Positions 57,090 to 64,000 of a stretch of 64,000 nucleotides of DNA are shown here, piece by piece. Positions within the stretch are counted from its first letter, which is position 1. Each line of letters begins with the position of its first letter. A program made the translations under genes and the position numbers. The notes under the pieces were generated by a model that saw only the letters and a program-made list of their open reading frames with translations, had not been told where the DNA came from and did no database searches. This DNA is from Rhipicephalus microplus (taxonomy: Eukaryota; Arthropoda; Arachnida; Ixodida; Ixodidae), in NCBI RefSeq assembly GCF_043290135.1, contig NC_134704.1, forward strand, positions 19,424,001 to 19,488,000. Direction: 5' to 3'.

Positions 57090-57602
57090 TCAGTCCCTCT
57101 TTCCTATATCATCTTTTGCAAATGCCCAAAGCTTCTTCCTTTTCTCTCTGAACGTACACGAAAAATTGTCAGATATGCTGTACACAGTAACTTTTAGTTT
57201 GTACGCTTTCGTCAACATTTGCTGAAGCATCTTCAAAGAAGCAAATTTGACGACTGCTGGCCTTGTTTTTTTGTTTTTTTCGCATGATATGACGCTATTC
57301 CATGGGCACGCTCTATGTTCGCAGGAGTTCAAGTTGAGTGTGCACAAATTAAGAATCATTCCTTCAACATGAGTGCTAGTCTTGCTTGCCGCTAATTTCT
57401 CTAATCCGTAGAAGACCCAATTGACATGCTATTCCCGATTCTCAAAGTCATATAATTACCTGAGAACAAGGGACATATCATCTTGGTCTTCTTTCTGTTT
57501 TTCCTTGCTGTTATGTATTGCTAGTCGAAATTTCTCTAAGTTCGGGGCACTTTTTTCAAGCGAAGTTAGGTGTATTTTCAGTTCAGCTATATCAAAATTG
57601 GT
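57090..57602 (-). pseudogene. LINE ORF1 remnant: coiled coil and FP/L1-ORF1-like domain
   Basis: Minus-strand: FDIAELKIHLTSLEKSAPNL then EKFRLAIHNSKEKQKE (coiled-coil-like), a stop, an NWVFYGLEK block (the N-L-x-x-x-G-L hallmark of L1-ORF1/FP-type domains), stops, then RPAVVKFASLKMLQQMLTKA and FREKRKKLWAFAKDD, the end of that domain. It lies directly upstream of the ORF2 remnant, in the order expected for a minus-strand LINE. No zinc finger seen. Confidence 0.7.
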
Positions 57603-58065
57603 CTATCCTTGTTTATTTTCGATTTCCGACAAACTAGAAGGAATCGTAGTCTGTCTTTCGAGAAGCCATTCAATCTGTTACGGTTTCGGTTTCGCTCAAT
57701 GTCACCCCCATACAGCAATAAAATTGACAAATGAAAGGCAGCGCTTTGGATCATGATGAACTGCCGTCTGCGAATCACTCTGCACGACACCTCATTACAT
57801 GAACACTTCCAAGGCGAAAAAACAGAGCAGTGGGGCGCAGCCAGCATAGCAAAGTGACACCAACCAGAAATGTGGTTTGAAGAACCAATCTGCAAGCAGT
57901 AAGAGAGAGCGAGAGAGAGAGATCAGGGCCACTGCTATCTCACCGGTCCCATGCCCCGTCGAAGATTTGCCGCCACGGTCCATTTGTAGCTGAATGTCAC
58001 TAGCCGCAGCGGCACCCCCAGCGTCCATATATCGCAGTTGAACAATGATGAAAAGTCTGGTTCTG
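57603..58065. other. No clear feature
   Basis: May hold the 5' part of the LINE whose ORF1 remnant ends at 57602; no finger domain or promoter could be recognised. (GA)n at 57903-57922. Confidence 0.4.
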
Positions 58066-58080
58066 TCAGGGCCGGGCATT

Positions 58081-58325
58081 TTGCCCCGCCGCGGTGGTCT
58101 AGTGGCTAAGGTACTCGGCTGCTGACCCGCAGGTCGCGGGTTCAAATCCCGGCTGCGGCGGCTGCATTTCCGATGGAGGCGGAAATGTCGAGGCCCGTGT
58201 GCTCAGATCTGGGTGCACGTTAAAGAACCCCAGGTGGTCAAAATTTCCGGAGCCCTCCACTACAGCGTCTCTCATAATCAGATGGTGGTTTTGGGACGTT
58301 AAACCCCACAAATCAATCAAATCAA
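58081..58325 (+). mobile_element. Full-length SINE with 15 bp TSD
   Basis: A box tggtctagtgg, B box ggttcaaatcc (one change), body and a tail with an extra A (aatcaatcaaatcaa). Perfect repeats tcagggccgggcatt at 58066-58080 and 58326-58340. Confidence 0.93.
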
Positions 58326-58340
58326 TCAGGGCCGGGCATT

Positions 58341-61300
58341 ATCGTAGATCGATCGAAGTTGGAAGAAATTTTCGGAAAATTATTTCCATGTCTTGAACCT
58401 CGCAGATTGCCGTCGGTGGAATAAGCTGCAGCATTCTTGTTCAAGAGTTTCATGACGACCCAAGCCTGCGTAAGCAGTAAGAGAGACGGGGGTCACTGCC
58501 ATGTCGCCGCTGTCATGCCCTATAACGCAGCGTCTTTATCCGATTTCACACTAGGAAGGCATGCTGGCCGATTTGTTTTATTCATATAATTGATATGAGC
58601 ATACCAGACATGCTCCGAACTCTCCCTAACTGGCACCATCTCCTGTTGGTGCCATAATGAAATGCACATTCATGAGCACGTATCCAGCTATGAATAGAAT
58701 AAAATCTAATCGAAAAAAAAACAATGTTCAATTGCATTCGCTGAAAAACTCTTGAACACTTTGGTAATGCAATGACTAAGTATTTCTGTAAAAGTTTCCG
58801 CATTAGCTACCCGGCAACTCATCATTTTTGCTATGTATAGTGCCATGCGGATGATGCAATGCTGAATCACTGTGGTAGCACTACATCCAGCGCGTGACAT
58901 ATTTATACAGAGATGATGTTTAGAATATGAAAACCAACAAATTACAGTGATGCTATTATGTGTTGTAACAGCGCTGCAAATGTCACATCCAGAACAGCTT
59001 TTTGCAACACCTTTGTCACGATGGGGCATTTAATTTCATTCACACGAAAAAGAATCTCTCTCACTAATAAAAAATATTAACCGTAAAGATTATTGGATGC
59101 CAGTAATTTGACACTGAAGCTAAAGCAGTGGCTGCCTTGAAAACATTATCGTTATAGGCAGAAGCGCTAGCCCGAGCTGCTTACTCACGAATGCAACAGG
59201 CACACGCAAAACTGCACAGGTAACATTGCCATCAACCAGCAAGGAATACAGCATATATCTGCCGCAAGAACTCTATATAAAGACATGTGACATTTACTGC
59301 ACTGCGCATTGCACGTGCCGACGCGCGCACTTGTGCAGCGAACTGATGGTAACGATTTTATCTTCTTCACAGCGCACCGAGGTTAATGCGTTTTTCACTG
59401 CGGCACGGAAATCCAGAAGGGCACAGTGATGTGGTCGCGTCTGCGACGTCTTCCTCAACGCCTTTGCTCCCAGCGAATCAGTAAGAACCCCCCCCCCCCC
59501 CCCAAAAAAAATAAAAAGAAAGAAACACAGAAAACTGGGAGACGCTCGTGTCGCTTTACCAAAGGCGCCGGCCGCAATAGCTTTACTGTTATTATGCACA
59601 TAAGTCGTACGAAGAATCCGAAAGAGAGCGCCGCCTTGCGGCGATGGCGGCAGCACGCAGGTGGCGCCACCTGGGCGGCATCGTGTATTAAAACGTTACG
59701 GCCGCATACGAATTGCAAATGAGTGTCCACTACATGAAGTTTCGGCCCGCAGTGTGTCGGCAATAGGAAGGGCCCGGGCGTGCGCTCACTCGAAGCGCGT
59801 CTGCGTTCGACAGCACTGCGGGCATGTACGCATCTCTTTCGTGCTGCGCACAGTGTACGCTAACACTCGCACTGCACGAACCGACTGTCATACACCTCAC
59901 TTCTTCAGACCGTAAAAATTATATTCGCAACTGTGGATCAGCTCCCGCGGTGCGGCCCAGTCCTCGGCCCACGCCTGGTCAATGTCTTATCACGCACGTA
60001 AACATACACAGACGTCTTACGCACTCATGACCGCACTGCTGACCAGGAGAATAAAATCACGAAAGAGACACGCCGACCGGGAGACAAGGATTGTAAATCT
60101 TTGCTTTACCCCCGACGATCCGTATTTATTTGTATTTCGTGATTTCGGTGCGAGCCGAGAAGGATTAATTTGCCGAGGGCCGAGCTTCTGGCCTGCATGA
60201 CGCGGTGCCGGTGAGCTTACCGGTCGCGCGCGAGTCGGGAGATAACAGGAGATTCGCGCACAGAGCAAAGATTCTTGCCATATCAACAGCAACATGGTTG
60301 CGTAAAGAGAAAATAAAATGAACCACAACTTGAGATAGACGCAAAGCTGTGGGAGCAAGTGCGCTTTGCGCGTATGTTCGTGGTATGCCTTTCGATATAT
60401 GGCTTAATCCGATCCTCCGTATACACCACTTCTTAGACGGCGCCGGCTCGGAGGCTCTAAGTATATATACTTAGCCCCGCAGATGTATGAAGACTGCCGC
60501 AAATTTACGGCCGGTGTGAGTGTCTGTGTGTAAAACAGTCACTGCAGGTTGCGAAAACTTATCCCTGAATCTTCCCTCAATCCTTTTGGATGGTAAAGCA
60601 TGAAATAACACAACGAGAAACCATTATAGAGTGTCATAGTTTTATAAGCTGACGAGAACTGTGTTGCTCCACGAGGGGAGAAGACGCCAAACTATATGCA
60701 TCTAGATACAGTTAAATAGACATGCCAGTTCAGGGCTAAAATCTAAGTTGATAAGCGTATAAACCCTCAGCTCTCACACCTTTTCTCATTTTAGTGTTTC
60801 TACGCTCAAAGTCAACACGTTGAGAAGAGAAATAAGCTATATTCGACGCCTGGTAGTGAATAAAGTGAAGATAAGAAATATTGACTAATTGATCTCAACT
60901 GCATAATCATACATATCATACCAACACTCTATATAATCTGTTAAAAGCAAACTATAGCGTGAGAAAACAGCGTATCTCAATAGACAGTATACAATAATAT
61001 GAGAGTCGGTTTTTCTGTCAGGCTTGTTTTCAACCAAAAACTCTAGTTCGGCGACTGCTTTTCTCACTCATTGTGCAGCGAACGCACGAGCGGACTCGAG
61101 TACAACAAAATGTCACATCTTCGAATTCTGGCGATGGCACACGAGCGAGTACAACACAATGAGCTCGAAAATCAGTCTGTGAACGAGAGTTTTTGGTTGG
61201 AAAACAAAGCTTACAGAAAAGCCGCCCTGCAGATTATTGCAAACTGTCCACTACCGCTACAGGCCCGTGTTTGGAGACATGGCTATGGTAGAACCTATAA

Positions 61301-64000
61301 AGCTGGCAAGTTTAGTATATATTGCTTTCGTCAGCAGGTCTTCAGCGACGTCTGCGTGTTGCTTGAAGCGAAGTTTAAAAATCTGTCTCCTAGAAGATAT
61401 CCGTCTTCTGCGGTAATGACTGTGAACAAATGCGCAGGGAGACAAAGGATAGCTATGAGAGACGTATAGATGGAGGGGTATTTCGACACGAGTTCACAAC
61501 GGGCAAGATGAGCGATATCTTCGACACTTTTTGTGCGCGAAATAAGTGGTGGTGCGTCGCACATCTTAACTTTCGCGGCAAAAACTGGCAGAGACTCGGG
61601 CCCTCCCGGATGCTACTGAATTTGAGTAAGTATGACATTCCTCCTACAAACAACCTCCCCCTACACTCCCCTTCCACTCACACACGTACCAACACTCCCA
61701 CGTGCAACGTCCACAAGTGGTTCCCTGCCAGGCACGCATGGCTTGCGTTGACTCCTTGATCAAGGGCTAGCGACAATGGAAGGACACTGACAATAGAAAT
61801 GGCTGCAGAGAAACAATCAGTGGGGCGGTCATTCATCATCGCAGACGTCCTCTGACAACTGGTTATTGAAGTTCACGTTTTTTTTTTTTTTTTTGCAAGT
61901 CAAAGGCTGTTGGCTGGCTATACATATAAATGCAAGGCCTGGTTCACCGATCGTCGTCACGTGTCGCTCGCGACGAGGCGAGGACTCCGCCGCAGCACGC
62001 GACGACGACGATGGCGCGCCGTTTCGCAAATCATTGAACGCCGACGCCAATCGCCAAGCTGAAGGTCAGAACGGCCATGCAGCAAATCGGCCTAGGTGAA
62101 AAAAAAATACGGGAGAGGGGGGACTGCTTCGACGCATACACGCTCGCATTACCAGATCAGGAAAACCTTTCGCTAAGGCGCATCCATGCCTCTCTCCACC
62201 TCCCCTACCCATTCCTTCAACCGCTTTCTGAAACGAACTGAACGCCTTCAAAGCGCACGCTTTCGTGAACGTTGCCCACAACAGCAAAAAACAGACATCG
62301 CCGTTACACATCAAGAAAGCGTCGCAAGATCGAGAAGGAGGGGTTAGGTGAGGATTGCAGCTGCACTGGGCAGGCAGTGATGCAATGTAAAGGGAATAGA
62401 GGGAAAGGGTGGGGGAGTGAAGTGAGCGTCATTTCAGATCGCCTATTACGTTCGCGAGAAGCGCCGCAACGTCTTGGGAAGGCGCGCGCATTCTGAAGAT
62501 AGGACGAGGTGGCACCACGGAGGACCGGCGCAGGCGCCTTCCGTCGACGACATGGCGAGAGGGACTTCCACGGATCTTTCAAAAGACGCGAACGCGAAAA
62601 GCCTCCAATTACACTCACCGACCTTTCAAATAAAGAGCGGCGCGGCAAATAAAAGGTATACATAGCAAAAGGAACAAGATTCCGGCGCGCGAGCGTCTTC
62701 AGTGTCGGAGGAAGTCGAAAAGCACGCAGCCGAAAGGCTCCGCCGAGACCTGCGTCACCGGGGAGAAGCGGGCGAAGACATTTGCCACGCGAGCGAAGTG
62801 TTGAGAAGGAATTCAAGAGCCGGGAGCTACAACGGCGGCCGGCAGCGGCTTAGACCGTGCCGTGCGCCTTCATCGGCTGAGCTCTTGCGCGCGTGCCACA
62901 GGACGCGGCGGCTTTTGGATGCACCTTTCTTTATTCGTCGTGGTTATGGCAGCAGCCAGCCCTTCGAGATGTCTCTCCCGGCAGGAGTCGCCGCCGAGAC
63001 GTGTCCCTTTGCCCTCCCCCGAAGACGCAACTGCAGCTTGAAAAGAAAACACCGGGCTATTGGGCTGGATGATTAAAGTTTCGCTACGCATAGCAGACGG
63101 TCGGCGCGTGCGCTCCTGGCGTCGTCAAGACCTTTTGTGTGATGCGCGGCCGCAGAAGTAATCGTCGCCTCGGAGACGCGTACCGCCAGCATGGCCAGAC
63201 GCCGCCGGCGGCGGCAGCTAAGAGACACTGGGAGGCCCAGAGAAGCCTGAAAGGGTGTTTGGAGAAGCCGGTGTGCTCTGCATGCCTGTCGCTTCGGCGT
63301 GGCTTCTCAATCTTTTGTACCTGGAGAGGCACGTGCCGTGGTTGGCCACCCGCGTCTACTATACCACCAACGATTGATGCTGTGGGATGTAAGCGTACAT
63401 TGAATCCACCTGACCAATCATGGCTTTTTTTTTTTAAGTGCACGCATACAACATACAACATACGTCAGTGACTTTCTTTCCTTCATATTTGTCTCAAATG
63501 CGGCATATCTTTGTAAGGTATCATGCATACCATGCCGAAAAGTTTGTTTTCTTTTTTGAGAATGAAGCTTTCGCAGGCCCTTGCTAGCCTTACCAGCTAA
63601 AGTAAAATTAGCGCTTGGCCACCCTTAATTTCTAAAGTATGCTATTTTCAGGTGGTACCCGCTAACAGACAAAGTTGTTTTGCTCTGTTTATGTAAAAGC
63701 TGGCTTAGTTTTCAAATAAAAAATTTGTTCCAGATGAAAGTAATTCATATTGAGACAAGCATTGATAACTTCAGCTCTAATAAAATTCAAGAGAAGAGGA
63801 CAATTCTTGAGGGAAGGTTTCCTGAGAGAACAAGTAACACAATGAGCCACATTAGGAGTATCTGTCGAGAAAAATTTGCCATCGCAACATTGTTAAACAC
63901 TTTTGCCAAACATACTGGTCTTATAATTGCACGTATCGATGCGGCATCATTAAGTGTAAGGCCCCCGGAATGGCTTTCAGCTCTCCCATAGTATCGAGTA
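58341..64000. other. No supportable gene; GC-rich island 62.68-63.40 kb
   Basis: C-run then A-run at 59489-59511. TATA-like 'tatataaag' at 59274-59282 and a palindrome 'ctaagtatatatacttag' at 60458-60475. A 132-codon plus ORF (61071-61469) and a 124-codon plus frame in the island (62702-63076, no ATG at its start) are unassigned. T-runs at 61880 and 63425. Nothing matches the repeat families above. Confidence 0.4.

Noticed and set aside
61071..61469. 132-codon ORF as a host gene
   Set aside because: No domain, no splice or promoter support, and codon pattern not distinguishable from background; left as unassigned.

Overview
The window is nuclear DNA of an arthropod, almost certainly a hard tick (Ixodidae). 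The evidence is the repeat content: tRNA-derived SINEs of the type described from ixodid ticks (the name Ruka is recalled, not checked), Penelope-like, CR1-like, RTE and L1/Tx1-like retroelement pieces, long tetranucleotide arrays, and no bacterial gene structure (no operons, no dense long ORFs). I could not support any host protein-coding gene, rRNA or functional tRNA. The sequence reads as intergenic or intronic, repeat-rich DNA.

The one intact coding unit is a non-LTR retrotransposon on the + strand at about 29.2-33.7 kb. It has a duplicated 5' segment with a TATA motif, ORF1 (PHD-like zinc finger, coiled coil, L1-ORF1/baculovirus-FP-like C-terminal region), a 41-45 bp spacer, ORF2 (APE-type endonuclease plus reverse transcriptase with YADD), a 3' UTR hairpin and an (AAATG)n tail. 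ORF1 would bind RNA and assemble the RNP; ORF2 would nick target DNA and reverse transcribe. Both frames are free of stops, so the copy looks young.

Around it are broken elements. A minus-strand Penelope-like element (4.1-6.3 kb) has RT and GIY-YIG parts split by an approximately 960 bp insertion. A 5'-truncated RTE copy (15.7 kb) has a 9 bp target-site duplication (TSD). An L1/Tx1-like RT relic lies at 20.9-21.9 kb, and a CR1-like 3' end on the minus strand at 25.8-26.4 kb. A 3' end of an RNase-H-type LINE (43.7-44.4 kb, minus) carries the short 'GTTAACCTCCCTGCC' tail seen alone at seven other places. A second decayed two-ORF LINE (55.7-57.6 kb, minus) has one of those tails nested in its endonuclease. 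A probable Gypsy-type fragment is at 48.7 kb. Full-length or truncated SINEs with 12-16 bp TSDs occur at 7.35, 24.8, 35.1, 38.2, 55.4 and 58.1 kb, and older copies without clear TSDs at 0.74, 9.4, 18.5 and 50.2 kb.

Structural repeats include an 800 bp compound tetranucleotide array (14.0-14.8 kb), a second at 34.5 kb, a (GAAA)n tract at 18.9 kb, and a recurring class of inverted repeats (4.0, 10.1, 13.0, 39.6, 53.4 kb), some of which look like Penelope-type 3' ends joined to an inverted partner. Several GC- and CpG-rich islands (about 8.9, 16.6-17.3, 27.0-27.4, 37.6-38.1, 40.0-40.7, 46.3-47.1 and 62.7-63.4 kb) could be promoters or first exons of host genes lying partly outside what can be read here; only the one at 37.6 kb has a canonical TATA box. 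All calls are by eye; no alignment or database search was run.
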